Positions 7,932-15,993 of a DNA stretch of 64,000 nucleotides are shown piece by piece. The first letter of the stretch is position 1, and each line of letters opens with the position of its first letter. The position numbers and the translations under genes were made by a program. A model generated the notes under the pieces. That model searched no databases, was not told the DNA's origin, and was given only the letters and a program-made list of their open reading frames with translations. Location of the stretch: positions 2,856,546 to 2,920,545 of the forward strand of contig NZ_CP032157.1 of assembly GCF_003555545.1 (NCBI RefSeq), in the 5' to 3' direction. The DNA is from Paraflavitalea soli (GTDB lineage: Bacteria; Bacteroidota; Bacteroidia; Chitinophagales; Chitinophagaceae).

Positions 7932-9557
7932 ATGCACAACACCTTTATCGTCTATATCATCCTGGTTCTCGTCATCCTTTTCCTGGTCATGCTGGCCCAA
8001 AAGATCAAAGTGTCCTACCCCATTTTGCTGGTAGTAGCGGGCCTGGTCATCAGCTTTATCCCCGGATTGCCCCCTATTGAAATAGATCCGGAACTCATAT
8101 TTGTCATCTTCCTCCCACCCTTATTATACGAAGCAGCCTGGAAAACATCCTGGAAGGAACTCTGGAAATGGCGGCGCGTAATTGCCAGCTTTGCTTTCCT
8201 GATCGTGCTCCTCACCTCCGGTGTAGTAGCCGTTGCCTCCAATTGGCTCATTCCCGGCTTCACCCTCGCCCTTGGCTTTCTGTTGGGCGGCATTATATCA
8301 CCGCCCGATGCAGTGTCCGCCTCTTCTATTCTTCAATCCGTAAAAGTGCCCAAAAGGCTCATCTCCATCGTGGAAGGTGAAAGCCTGCTCAATGATGCCG
8401 CGAGCCTCATCGTATTCAGGTTTGCCCTGGTGGCCATGAACAAAGGAACCTTTGCATTTGGGGATGCAGTCCTCAATTTTTTTGTGGTGATCATCATGGG
8501 AATACTTACCGGCATCGTAATAGCCCTGGTATTTTTTGCCATTCACCGCTACCTGCCTACTACCCCTCATATTAATATTGTCCTGTCTTTTGTTGCCCCT
8601 TATGCTATGTATATAGTAGCAGAAGAATTTCATTTTTCAGGGGTACTGGCTGTAGTAAGCGGAGGCCTCTTCCTGTCTGTACGCAGTCATTTGTTCCTGG
8701 ATCACCGCAGCCGTATTCAGGGCTGGAATGTATGGGAGACCATCAGTTTTGTATTAAATGGGTTGGTATTTATGCTCATTGGGCTCGAACTGCCCGTAGT
8801 GATCAAAGACCTGGGCGATGTCAGCCTGCGAACCGCTATCTGGTACAGCGCTATCATCTCTGTCCTTGTCATCATTCTGCGCATTGCCTGTACATTTGGC
8901 GCCTCTGCTTTCACCGTATGGGTCAGCCGCTATATTACCACCGCCGACAACAGGCCAGGCTGGCGCGGGCCCCTCATCCTGGGCTGGACAGGTATGCGCG
9001 GCGTGGTATCCCTGGCTGCCGCCTTATCCATCCCCGTATACCTCGATAATGGCAGCCGCTTCCCCGAGCGTAGCCTCATCCTGTTCATTACTTTCTCTGT
9101 GATACTGGTAACACTCGTATTGCAGGGTCTTACCTTGCCCACCGTAATACGCTGGGTGAATTACAAAGATCCCCTCGACACCATGCCCGAAGAAGAACAA
9201 GATGCCGCCGTAAAGAAAAAAATGTCCCAGGCCGCCTTACGCGTATTGAAAGAACAACATGCCGACAAACTCCAGTCCAACAGCCTGCTCCAAAGCCTGC
9301 AGCACAGGCTGGAAGCAGAAATAGATCTGCTCAGTGCTGTACCAGGCACGCCAGGCAGCGAAACCGATTCAACACATCCCGAACACTTCATTCCCCATTA
9401 CCGGCAGGTCTATATTGAATTGCTCAATGAGCAAAGACAGCTATTGTTTAAACTGAACCACAAGGCCGAAGTAGACGAAAGCATTATCCGCAAATACCTT
9501 TCCCTCCTGGATATCGAGGAAGAGAAACTGTTTGTACAGTATGATCATGCCCATTGA
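7932..9557 (+). CDS. CPA1-family Na+/H+ antiporter
   Basis: A 541-residue inner-membrane cation/proton antiporter with about 12 membrane segments. The family signatures are clear: GGIISPPDAVSASSI, then VEGESLLNDAASLIVFRFAL with the ion-binding Asn-Asp pair, and GMRGVVSLAAALSIP in a late helix. A cytoplasmic tail of about 120 residues follows (from DPLDTMPEEEQ), rich in charged residues and probably helical. It would exchange Na+ or K+ for protons in pH and salt homeostasis. The ATG at 7932 is chosen because a -7 element lies just upstream and because the protein then starts directly with the first membrane helix. It stands alone. Confidence 0.9.
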   Translation: MHNTFIVYIILVLVILFLVMLAQKIKVSYPILLVVAGLVISFIPGLPPIEIDPELIFVIFLPPLLYEAAWKTSWKELWKWRRVIASFAFLIVLLTSGVVAVASNWLIPGFTLALGFLLGGIISPPDAVSASSILQSVKVPKRLISIVEGESLLNDAASLIVFRFALVAMNKGTFAFGDAVLNFFVVIIMGILTGIVIALVFFAIHRYLPTTPHINIVLSFVAPYAMYIVAEEFHFSGVLAVVSGGLFLSVRSHLFLDHRSRIQGWNVWETISFVLNGLVFMLIGLELPVVIKDLGDVSLRTAIWYSAIISVLVIILRIACTFGASAFTVWVSRYITTADNRPGWRGPLILGWTGMRGVVSLAAALSIPVYLDNGSRFPERSLILFITFSVILVTLVLQGLTLPTVIRWVNYKDPLDTMPEEEQDAAVKKKMSQAALRVLKEQHADKLQSNSLLQSLQHRLEAEIDLLSAVPGTPGSETDSTHPEHFIPHYRQVYIELLNEQRQLLFKLNHKAEVDESIIRKYLSLLDIEEEKLFVQYDHAH

Positions 9558-9582
9558 TATGGGCAGTCCTGTCAAAGGGCTG

Positions 9583-9787
9583 TTTTGCCCCATCGGAGCT
9601 TGTCCCGCAACAGCGGGAGCTACAGCTGTAGACACCAGGTCGAAAGGTTTTCATGCCCCATCGGGGCTACCCGCTTTGTAGCACAAGCGTATTAAACGTG
9701 TATTCATGCCCCATCGGGGCTACAGCTTTGTAGACACCAGGTCAAAAGGTTTTCATGCCCCAGCGGGGCTACCGCTTTGTAGCACAA
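9583..9787. repeat. Tandem intergenic repeat of GCCCCATCGGGGCTAC type, four units
   Basis: Four diverged units start near 9585, 9655, 9708 and 9757, each with a short inverted repeat (GCCCCATCGGGGC) followed by GCTTTGTAG and a variable linker. Units one and three share the linker ACACCAGGTCRAAAGGTTTT; units two and four share CGCTTTGTAGCACAA. A related sequence is at 34574-34617. This resembles the REP-like intergenic repeats that are common in this phylum. Confidence 0.7.
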
Positions 9788-10012
9788 AAAAAGGTCCCGC
9801 ATACGCGGGACCAGAGAATCTTTTGGACGTGATCAGGAAAACTTAACCTTGGCTTTTCCGGATAATTGGATTGGATTAAGGGCTATTGGATAAGGTTCTT
9901 TGTTGCTTAAATGATATAGTGTCCTATTGGTTTTTCGGATATTGGCATCCCTATTTAAGACTCGGTTTTTCATGGATACTCAGGATTCTGGACAACCGTA
10001 TCATGTAATCAA
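9786..10012 (-). ncRNA. Putative small RNA, copy A of a three-copy family
   Basis: A predicted minus-strand RNA of about 227 nt. The promoter is CTTG with a 20-base spacer and TAGGTTTG (10018-10025). The 3' end is a perfect 8-bp hairpin (9793-9812) followed by seven T on the RNA strand. It shares ordered sequence blocks with copies B (10901-11138) and C (18840-19063): TGTTGAT and GATACGGTT near the 5' end, ATATCCGAAAAACCA in the middle, CCAATTATCCGGAAAA, then TTTTCCTGATCACGTCC before the terminator. The GGAAAA and TTTTCC blocks could pair. The blocks show no shared reading frame. It lies downstream of the DUF1080 gene and faces the antiporter, so it does not lead into a gene. Function unknown. 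Confidence 0.65.
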
Positions 10013-10017
10013 CAATA

Positions 10018-10048
10018 CAAACCTACACATCAAAGCCGGCGGATACAA
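10018..10048 (-). promoter_or_regulatory. Promoter of small RNA copy A
   Basis: On the minus strand TTG (10046-10048), a 20-base spacer and TAGGTTTG (10018-10025) match the Bacteroidota sigma factor consensus. The sequence further upstream (GGGCGGTTTTGC then CTTGTATCC) is nearly the same in copy B. Confidence 0.65.
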
Positions 10049-10227
10049 GCGCAAAACCGCCCTTTCCCCCGTCTGCACCATCTACGGGACCACTCGTAAA
10101 ATTACGGCTATCCACATAGGATATTATTTACGCTGATCTTAGGGACTCCACAGGGTTTACTACGGCTGCCTTAACACCTTGAAACTGAAGAACCCTACAA
10201 CTTACATACACCGGGTGTCCTTTTTCG

Positions 10228-10893
10228 CTATAAAGGTTTTAGCACCACCTGCCTGAAATCGATCGGTGAGCCTTCGTACTGCAGTAAGATGCGGCCCGTT
10301 TTGGAAGAGGCATTCGTGCCCTCATTCACCAGCACCCCATTGAGGTATTGAGAGCAGCTCCCCTGCTTATTCCTGATCAAAATAGTATTCCATTGTCCCA
10401 GCGGCTTTTCCTGTTCACTGGTCCGGGCTACCGCTACACTTTTACCCGGCGCCTTCGTTTCGCCGCGTACCGCCAGCGTTACATTTTCCAGCAGGATAAA
10501 ATCCCCTGTAGCCCCTTCTTTTACCTGAAACTGGATACCCGCAGGCCACAATACATCTTTGGCCGTATCCGGCACATTGTACATCACCCCGCTGTTCTTT
10601 TTACCCGTGCCACGTTGCACAGCAGCATCCATATTCCACCGGTATTCCAATGTCAGTTCAAAATCAGCATAAGACTTTTTCGACATCAGGTAGCCCACCT
10701 TATCCCCATGCAGCCGGATCATACTATCCGTCAGCTGGTATAGCTCTGCGGCATTATCGTACTTATGGTCTTTGGTATAAGCGTACCAGTCAATGGTAGC
10801 ATCGCCGTTCGAAGTTTTACTGCTGTGTATTGTAGAGCTGCATCCGCCTAGGACAAGTGAGGCCACGCAAGCCGTCATGAGGGATCTGATCAT
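10228..10893 (-). CDS. DUF1080 (3-keto-disaccharide hydrolase-like) lipoprotein
   Basis: A 221-residue lipoprotein with the lipobox VLGGC-S near residue 18. The body is the concanavalin-like beta-sandwich of DUF1080 proteins, with characteristic stretches such as SYADFELTLEYRWN, NSGVMYNV and WNTILIRNKQGSCSQYLNG. Some members hydrolyse 3-keto-glycosides, and many are annotated only by the domain. It would sit in the periplasm or outer membrane. Its start lies only 8 bases beyond the terminator of small RNA copy B, so its transcription may depend on read-through or on a promoter hidden in that RNA. Copy A of the RNA follows it on the same strand. Confidence 0.85.
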   Translation of the reverse strand: MIRSLMTACVASLVLGGCSSTIHSSKTSNGDATIDWYAYTKDHKYDNAAELYQLTDSMIRLHGDKVGYLMSKKSYADFELTLEYRWNMDAAVQRGTGKKNSGVMYNVPDTAKDVLWPAGIQFQVKEGATGDFILLENVTLAVRGETKAPGKSVAVARTSEQEKPLGQWNTILIRNKQGSCSQYLNGVLVNEGTNASSKTGRILLQYEGSPIDFRQVVLKPL

Positions 10894-10900
10894 GCAACAA

Positions 10901-11138
10901 AATAAGAAAAGCCCTGATAAAAATCAGGGCTTCATTAACTTTTTTGGACGGTCATCAGGAAAATAAATCACACAGCTTTTCCCGGATAATTGGATATTGA
11001 CATTGGACTTTAAGGATCGTTAACTGATATTGTTTCCCGGCTTTTGGATTTGGATATTGGTGCTATCAGAGCCTGGTTTTTCGGATATCTCGGTGTTGTT
11101 CACCTTTGGATTTGTTGGAAACCGTATCAATTAATCAA
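10901..11138 (-). ncRNA. Putative small RNA, copy B of a three-copy family
   Basis: A predicted minus-strand RNA of about 238 nt with the same block order as copies A and C: TTGTTGATTAATTGATACGG at the 5' end, ATATCCGAAAAACCA, CCAATTATCCGGGAAAAG, TTTTCCTGATGACCGTCC. It ends in a perfect 8-bp hairpin (10911-10918 with 10923-10930) followed by a T-rich run. The promoter is CTTG, 20 bases, TATTTTTG (11144-11174). The terminator ends 8 bases before the ATG of the DUF1080 lipoprotein gene, so this copy could also be a regulated leader. Copy A has no gene behind it, which favours a free-standing RNA. Confidence 0.65.
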
Positions 11139-11143
11139 CAATA

Positions 11144-11174
11144 CAAAAATAGTTATCAACAAGTGTGGATACAA
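11144..11174 (-). promoter_or_regulatory. Promoter of small RNA copy B
   Basis: TTG (11172-11174), a 20-base spacer and a perfect TAnnTTTG box (TATTTTTG, 11144-11151) on the minus strand. The upstream sequence GGGCAGTTTTGC followed by CTTGTATCC matches copy A at nearly every position. Confidence 0.7.
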
Positions 11175-11279
11175 GAGCAAAACTGCCCAATCTCAAAACT
11201 GCATCAATTACGCCGCGTATCGTAAATTTACGAGCACCTTGATAACCATTTCAGTCTGAGGCCCTTGTTTAACCCCTGC

Positions 11280-11291
11280 GCAACCGTTTGC
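11280..11291. promoter_or_regulatory. LacI/GalR-type operator-like palindrome
   Basis: GCAACCGTTTGC is a near-palindrome of the LacI/GalR type. It is the exact reverse complement of the site upstream of the SusC gene (35282-35293), and both are preceded or followed by GCGCAA or TGCG. It lies 103 bases upstream of the LytS-type kinase gene. Confidence 0.45.
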
Positions 11292-11394
11292 GTTTGCCTT
11301 TGCACTCATCACCCCGGCTTTTACGCTCCTGTACTTTCTTTTCATAGTACAGTATAGATGTTGTTGGTTTGCTGTAGAAACGTATTCATGCGCC

Positions 11395-12453
11395 ATGCAA
11401 AGTAGAAGAACACTATCACTTTATTGGAAATGCCAGCTCACAGGCTGGTCCGTGGCATCCCTCTACTGGAACTTTGTAGGCTTTATAGGCACCGGCTTCA
11501 GCATATGGCTGGCTCTGATCCATTTCTTTGCCGACCTGCTCATCTATATTCCCATCACCCACCTTTACCGTAACTACTCAGTCCGGCGGGGATACCATCA
11601 GTTAAGACCCCAACAGCTGCTCATCAGGCTTATTCCAGCTATTATCCTGCTTGGCCTTCTTTTTATGTTGCTCACCATTGCCAAGAACTTCCTGGTCAGG
11701 TACTGGTTTGAAGCCGGTTTCTCCGCCCCCCTCCGCGATGAATTCCGTCAAAGATCCCTAACCACCTTTATCACCGGCACCCGCCTCATGAGCATCTGGC
11801 TCCTGGCCTATTATGGCTATCATTATGCACAACGCGAGATCAAGGCCACCCGCGAAAGCGCACGCTTGGCCATCATTGCCAAAGATGCCCAACTCAATAA
11901 TCTCACCGCCCAGCTCAATCCCCATTTCTTCTTTAATTCACTCAACAATATAAAAGCCCAGGTGATCGACAACCCACAGGCTGCCCGCCGCGCCATCGAC
12001 CTCTTGTCCGAAGTATTACGCACCTCCTTATACAACAGGGATACCACCCTCATCACCGTACAACAGGAAATGGCATTGATCGCAGATTACCTGGAATTGG
12101 AAAAGATGCGCTTTGAAGAAAGATTGCAAACACATATTGAGGTAGACCCAACCATTACCGGGGCCCCTATCTTACCCCTCAGTATCCAAACCCTGGTGGA
12201 GAATGCCATCAAGCATGGAATAGCACGACGCAAGGCAGGCGGCAAAATTACCATCACCATACAACCCAATGATCAAGGCCTGCGGGCCACCGTAGAGAAT
12301 CCCGGTACCTTGCAAGCCCCCGCTACAAGTGGATTGGGATTAAAGAACCTGGCAGAACGATTGCATTTGCAGTTCAATGGAAAAGCTTCCCTGCAACTTA
12401 CCCAGCCAACACCCGAAACCGTAATCGCCACCATTACAATGCCCCTCACATGA
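11395..12453 (+). CDS. LytS/YehU-family sensor histidine kinase
   Basis: A 352-residue membrane kinase with four predicted membrane segments in the first about 150 residues. A His_kinase domain of the LytS type follows, with the phospho-acceptor His in LTAQLNPHFFFNSLNNIKA, and then an HATPase domain with the N box LVENAIKHGIARRKAGG and the glycine-rich SGLGLKNLAERL. It would sense a signal at the inner membrane and phosphorylate the response regulator encoded next. The stop overlaps the start of that gene by 4 bases, so the two are translationally coupled. A LacI-type site lies upstream. Confidence 0.9.
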   Translation: MQSRRTLSLYWKCQLTGWSVASLYWNFVGFIGTGFSIWLALIHFFADLLIYIPITHLYRNYSVRRGYHQLRPQQLLIRLIPAIILLGLLFMLLTIAKNFLVRYWFEAGFSAPLRDEFRQRSLTTFITGTRLMSIWLLAYYGYHYAQREIKATRESARLAIIAKDAQLNNLTAQLNPHFFFNSLNNIKAQVIDNPQAARRAIDLLSEVLRTSLYNRDTTLITVQQEMALIADYLELEKMRFEERLQTHIEVDPTITGAPILPLSIQTLVENAIKHGIARRKAGGKITITIQPNDQGLRATVENPGTLQAPATSGLGLKNLAERLHLQFNGKASLQLTQPTPETVIATITMPLT

Positions 12454-13169
12454 ATCCATACCGTGTAGTGATCATAGATGATGAACGCCTGGCCCGGGAA
12501 GAAATGAAACGACACCTGCTGACTTATCCCGGCTATGAAGTGGTAGGAGAAGCAGCAGATGCCGATGAAGCCGAAGCCATGATCCATGCCCTGCACCCAC
12601 ACCTCATCTTCCTCGACATTCAAATGCCCGAAAGATCAGGGTTCGACCTGCTGGAGTCACTCAGCCATATACCCGAAGTCATATTCACTACCGCTTTTGA
12701 GCGATACGCCGTACAGGCATTCGATACCCACGCACTGGATTACCTGGTAAAGCCTGTGCGCGAGGAACGTTTTGCCCGGGCCATGGAAAGGATCAGTGCC
12801 AAACTGGCCGCACACATCAGTGCCCGGGAAACATTGCCACCCACCCATACCCTCTTCATCAAAGAAGGTGAGCAATACCATTTCATCCAGGTGAAAGATA
12901 TTTACCTCATTGAATCCACTGGCAATTATGCCCGGTTATACTACGCCAATAAGAAAGTGTACATAAAACGATCACTGAACCAACTGGAAAAGACACTCGA
13001 CCCTACCCTCTTTTTCAGGACCAGCAGAACCAATCTTATTAATACCAGTTTTGTCAGGCAGGTACAACCCATCAATGGTGGCAGACTACTCATCAGCCTG
13101 CACACCGGTGACGCCCTTACCGTATCAAGCCGGCAATCAGCCGCCTTTAAAAACAGGAACAAACTATAG
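12450..13169 (+). CDS. LytTR-family response regulator
   Basis: A 239-residue regulator. The receiver domain (1-120) has the acidic pair in VVIIDDERLA, the phospho-acceptor Asp in HLIFLDIQMPERSG (about residue 55) and the conserved Lys in HALDYLVKPV. A LytTR DNA-binding domain follows (about 140-235), seen in FIQVKDIYLIESTGNYARLYY and RTNLINTSFV. It is the partner of the kinase at 11395, with a 4-base overlap. The CocE-like peptidase gene begins 34 bases downstream and may be in the same transcript or a target of the regulator. Confidence 0.92.
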   Translation: MNPYRVVIIDDERLAREEMKRHLLTYPGYEVVGEAADADEAEAMIHALHPHLIFLDIQMPERSGFDLLESLSHIPEVIFTTAFERYAVQAFDTHALDYLVKPVREERFARAMERISAKLAAHISARETLPPTHTLFIKEGEQYHFIQVKDIYLIESTGNYARLYYANKKVYIKRSLNQLEKTLDPTLFFRTSRTNLINTSFVRQVQPINGGRLLISLHTGDALTVSSRQSAAFKNRNKL

Positions 13170-13203
13170 CTTAATTATCCAACCATTTTAAACGATCATT
13201 TTT

Positions 13204-14940
13204 ATGAGAATATTCTTCTCCCTGGCACTCCTATGCCTTTTCACAAGCCTGCGCCTTACCGCACAAACTGCCAACAGCCCTGGCAACCTGCCCGATAGCA
13301 CCTACCTTATCCAGGACAGCATATTGATCAAAACGAGAGATGGTGCACATATCTCAGCCCTGGTGGTCAGAAAACAAGGTATTACAGCCCCCCTGCCTGC
13401 CATCCTCATCTTTACCATCTATGCCCGCAAAACCGATGTTAAAAAAGCGAAGGAAGCAGCCGATAAGGGCTATGTGGGGATCGTTGCCTATACAAGGGGC
13501 AAAAGATACAGCCCGGAAATAGTAGCCCCTTATGAACATGATGGCAACGATGCCTATGATGTAATTGATTGGATCGCCCGCCAGCCCTGGAGCAATCAAC
13601 AGGTGGGCATGTACGGTGGCAGTTACAGTGGCTTTACACAATGGGCTTCTACCAAACACCTCCACCCCGCCCTGAAGACCATCGTACCTTCAGCATCCGT
13701 AGCCCCTGGCCTGGATGCTCCCATGATGAACAATGTGATCATGACCTTTCCTTTCTCCTGGACCTGGTATGTGTCCAACAACAAATGGCTCGACGAAACC
13801 GATTACAACAGTCCCTTATGGGGCAATGTATTGCAGCAATGGTTTCAAGAAGGCCGCTCTTACCGCGCACTCGATACCATGGCCGGCCGCCCCGGTAATA
13901 AGATATTTCACAGTTGGCTCGACCATCCTACCTACGATCAGTACTGGCAGGATATGATCCCTTATAAAGACGAGTTTGCACAGATCAATATCCCCGTGCT
14001 TTCCACCTCTGGTTATTATGATGGCGGACAGGTAGGCGCCACGTATTACCTCAGGGAGCACCTGAAATACAATCCCCGTTCTACCCATTATTTCCTGATC
14101 GGCCCCTATGGCCATTTCGGTTGCCAGGGTTATCCCGATTCTGTTTTCAACAGTTACCCGATCGATCCCGTGGCCAGGATCCCGATCCATGATATCATCT
14201 ACGAATGGTTTGATCATATCCTGAAAGGGAAACCCAAACCTGCTATCCTGAAAGACAATATCAACTACCAGGTAATGGGCAGCAATACCTGGAAGCATGT
14301 CCCTTCCCTCAGCAGGATGAGCAATGATACCATTACCTTTTACCTCAGCAAAGCTCCTTCCCGTCCCTGGCAAAAACTCACTGCCCAACGACCTTCAAGA
14401 CCAGAAACTATTCCACAGGAAATAAATTTTGCTGACCGCGATTCCGTGCACAGCTATTACTACAACAACAAGGTTATTTATGACAGCCTGCATACCAACA
14501 ATGGCCTCGTATTTATCACCGATCCCCTGCAGGCGCCCCTGGAAATATCCGGCCGCTTCACAGGACAGTTGGCAGCCATGATCAATAAGAAAGATATAGA
14601 CTTTAGCGTGGCATTGTTTGAGCAAATGCCAGATGGGCGTTTTTTCTATCTCACCTATTTCATGGGCCGTGCCAGCTATGCAAAAGATATCATGCACAGA
14701 CAGTTGTTGGTGCCGGGCAAAAAGGAGTTCATACCCTTTTCCAATTCTTATATCACCAGTCGTCAATTACAAAAAGGAAGCAGGATCATGGCCATTGTAA
14801 ATATCAATAAGAGCCCTTTCGAACAGATCAATTATGGCACAGGAAAGGACGTTAGCACCGAAACCATACAGGATGCCGGCCTGCCCCTCCGTATTAAATG
14901 GTACAATGACAGTTACCTGAAAATACCCGTTTGGAAATAA
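13204..14940 (+). CDS. Secreted CocE/NonD-family (X-Pro dipeptidyl-peptidase-like) serine hydrolase
   Basis: A 578-residue alpha/beta hydrolase with a signal peptide (MRIFFSLALLCLFTSLRLTAQ). The nucleophile elbow is GMYGGSYSG, with Ser140 as the probable catalytic serine. The Asp and His should lie in ISGYYDGGQ (about 278) and the HFGCQGYPD region (about 305). The C-terminal about 170 residues are the jelly-roll PepX_C domain of this family. Members cleave acyl bonds of esters or N-terminal X-Pro dipeptides, and the substrate cannot be told here. It would act in the periplasm. It follows the LytS/LytTR pair closely. Confidence 0.87.
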   Translation: MRIFFSLALLCLFTSLRLTAQTANSPGNLPDSTYLIQDSILIKTRDGAHISALVVRKQGITAPLPAILIFTIYARKTDVKKAKEAADKGYVGIVAYTRGKRYSPEIVAPYEHDGNDAYDVIDWIARQPWSNQQVGMYGGSYSGFTQWASTKHLHPALKTIVPSASVAPGLDAPMMNNVIMTFPFSWTWYVSNNKWLDETDYNSPLWGNVLQQWFQEGRSYRALDTMAGRPGNKIFHSWLDHPTYDQYWQDMIPYKDEFAQINIPVLSTSGYYDGGQVGATYYLREHLKYNPRSTHYFLIGPYGHFGCQGYPDSVFNSYPIDPVARIPIHDIIYEWFDHILKGKPKPAILKDNINYQVMGSNTWKHVPSLSRMSNDTITFYLSKAPSRPWQKLTAQRPSRPETIPQEINFADRDSVHSYYYNNKVIYDSLHTNNGLVFITDPLQAPLEISGRFTGQLAAMINKKDIDFSVALFEQMPDGRFFYLTYFMGRASYAKDIMHRQLLVPGKKEFIPFSNSYITSRQLQKGSRIMAIVNINKSPFEQINYGTGKDVSTETIQDAGLPLRIKWYNDSYLKIPVWK

Positions 14941-14942
14941 AA

Positions 14943-14974
14943 TTTGGGAAACCTTTTGGTTTCCTATATATTTG
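14943..14974 (+). promoter_or_regulatory. Promoter of the ArsR-type gene
   Basis: TTTG (14943-14946), a 20-base spacer and TATATTTG (14967-14974) match the Bacteroidota consensus TTG-N20-TAnnTTTG well. Transcription should start near 14980, inside the second arm of the operator described next and about 17 bases before the ATG at 14997. Confidence 0.7.
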
Positions 14975-14987
14975 CAACCAAAAGGTT
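14950..14987. promoter_or_regulatory. Inverted-repeat operator over the ArsR promoter
   Basis: Two perfect 12-bp arms, AACCTTTTGGTT (14950-14961) and AACCAAAAGGTT (14976-14987), each itself nearly palindromic, flank the -7 box. A protein bound here would block the promoter, so autorepression by the ArsR-type protein encoded just downstream is likely. Confidence 0.65.
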
Positions 14988-14996
14988 CCATATTAT

Positions 14997-15344
14997 ATGA
15001 AGAGAGATGTATTCCAAGCAATAGCCGATCCAACACGCAGGAAGATCATTCATATGACAGCCCACGAATCACTCAATGTAAATGCTGTAGCCGGCAACTT
15101 TGAGGTAACCCGCACTGCTATTTACAAACACATGAAGATCCTTACCGAATGTGGATTGCTCGTCATAACCCAACAGGGCCGTGAGCGCTTTTGCGAGGCA
15201 AAACTCGATCAACTCAACGAAGTCTCCGATTGGATAGAACAATACCGCCAGTTGTGGGATAACCGCCTTGATAAACTGGAGAACTATTTAGCCGATTTAC
15301 AAACAAAAAAGAAAAGACATGCAAAAAACAAACGCAGCCGGTAA
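14997..15344 (+). CDS. ArsR-family winged-helix regulator
   Basis: A 115-residue regulator starting at ATG 14997 (MKRDVFQAIADPTRRKII), chosen because a promoter with an operator lies just upstream and because this is the usual family start. The winged-helix motif is NVNAVAGNFEVTRTAIYKHMKILTECG, and a Lys-rich tail follows. It has no metal-binding Cys pair of the SmtB type. It belongs to the subgroup that is paired with SRPBCC proteins. It overlaps the SRPBCC gene by 26 bases, so the two form an operon that probably represses itself through the perfect inverted repeat at 14950-14987. The ligand is unknown. Confidence 0.88.
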   Translation: MKRDVFQAIADPTRRKIIHMTAHESLNVNAVAGNFEVTRTAIYKHMKILTECGLLVITQQGRERFCEAKLDQLNEVSDWIEQYRQLWDNRLDKLENYLADLQTKKKRHAKNKRSR

Positions 15345-15843
15345 TGCGCCGGACACCCTCACAGTTACACGGGAGGTATTGATCAAGCGCACCATCAATG
15401 CGCCACGAAAATTGGTATTCGAAGCCTGGGCCGATCCCGATCACCTCAAAAATTGGTATGCCCCCGATGGCTGCACCATCAACATTGTAAAGTATGATTT
15501 CAGGGAAGGTGGCACTTTCCTTACTTGCATCCGTACCCCTTCACTCCATGATTGCTGGTGCAAAGGCGAATTTCTCAACATCACGGCCCCTGAGAAATTA
15601 GTGTATTCCATGATCATTGCCGATCAACACGGCAACGCTGTTAAACCCGTGGAAGCAGGCATGGATCCCGACTGGCCGGCTGAAACCATCGTCACAATCA
15701 CCTTTGAAGCCCAGGGCAATAAAACCAATATCACCCTGCATCAAACCGTAGACGAAGCCCTGGCCAGGCAAACAGGCGCTTATCCAAGCTGGCTCAGCAT
15801 GCTGGACAACCTGGAAGCTACCCTTACCCGGGAGCTCCGGTAG
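15319..15843 (+). CDS. SRPBCC (AHSA1-like) domain protein
   Basis: A 174-residue cytoplasmic protein of the activator-of-Hsp90-ATPase-like START/SRPBCC group. Hallmarks are the start of the fold (VLIKRTINAPRKLVFEAWADPDHLKNWYAPDG) and a C-terminal amphipathic helix (YPSWLSMLDNLEATLTRELR). These proteins have a deep hydrophobic pocket, and most are of unknown ligand. It starts inside the 3' end of the ArsR-type gene and is certainly co-transcribed with it. A clear terminator follows at 15888. Confidence 0.88.
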   Translation: MQKTNAAGNAPDTLTVTREVLIKRTINAPRKLVFEAWADPDHLKNWYAPDGCTINIVKYDFREGGTFLTCIRTPSLHDCWCKGEFLNITAPEKLVYSMIIADQHGNAVKPVEAGMDPDWPAETIVTITFEAQGNKTNITLHQTVDEALARQTGAYPSWLSMLDNLEATLTRELR

Positions 15844-15887
15844 ATAGGTTGTTATTAAGGGAAAGTAAAGTCATGAAGTAACAGCTA

Positions 15888-15921
15888 ACGGTAATATCTT
15901 CATCGGGTATTACCGTTTTTT
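15888..15921 (+). terminator. Intrinsic terminator after the ArsR/SRPBCC operon
   Basis: A perfect 9-bp stem (15888-15896 with 15908-15916) with an 11-nt loop runs into six T (15916-15921). Confidence 0.75.
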
Positions 15922-15931
15922 GTTGACAGCC

Positions 15932-15972
15932 ATTTAACACATCAACAATGCTAAACGAAAAAAGTGTTAAAT
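15932..15972. promoter_or_regulatory. 9-bp inverted repeat upstream of the DUF6157 gene
   Basis: ATTTAACAC (15932-15940) and GTGTTAAAT (15964-15972) are exact inverted copies 23 bases apart, ending 21 bases before the ATG. It could be a regulator site or part of a leader hairpin. Confidence 0.35.
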
Positions 15973-15993
15973 TGTATTCTAGCCATGTAAGCC

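Larger units (their letters stand above)
9558..10227. other. Intergenic region between antiporter and DUF1080 gene
   Basis: 670 bases holding the four-unit GCCCC repeat and small RNA copy A with its promoter. In the remaining 10049-10227 I see no gene or clear signal. Confidence 0.5.
10894..11394. other. Intergenic region before the LytS-type kinase gene
   Basis: 500 bases divided between small RNA copy B with its promoter (to 11174) and the leader of the kinase gene, which carries a LacI-type half-symmetric site at 11280-11291. I see no gene in 11175-11394. Confidence 0.5.
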
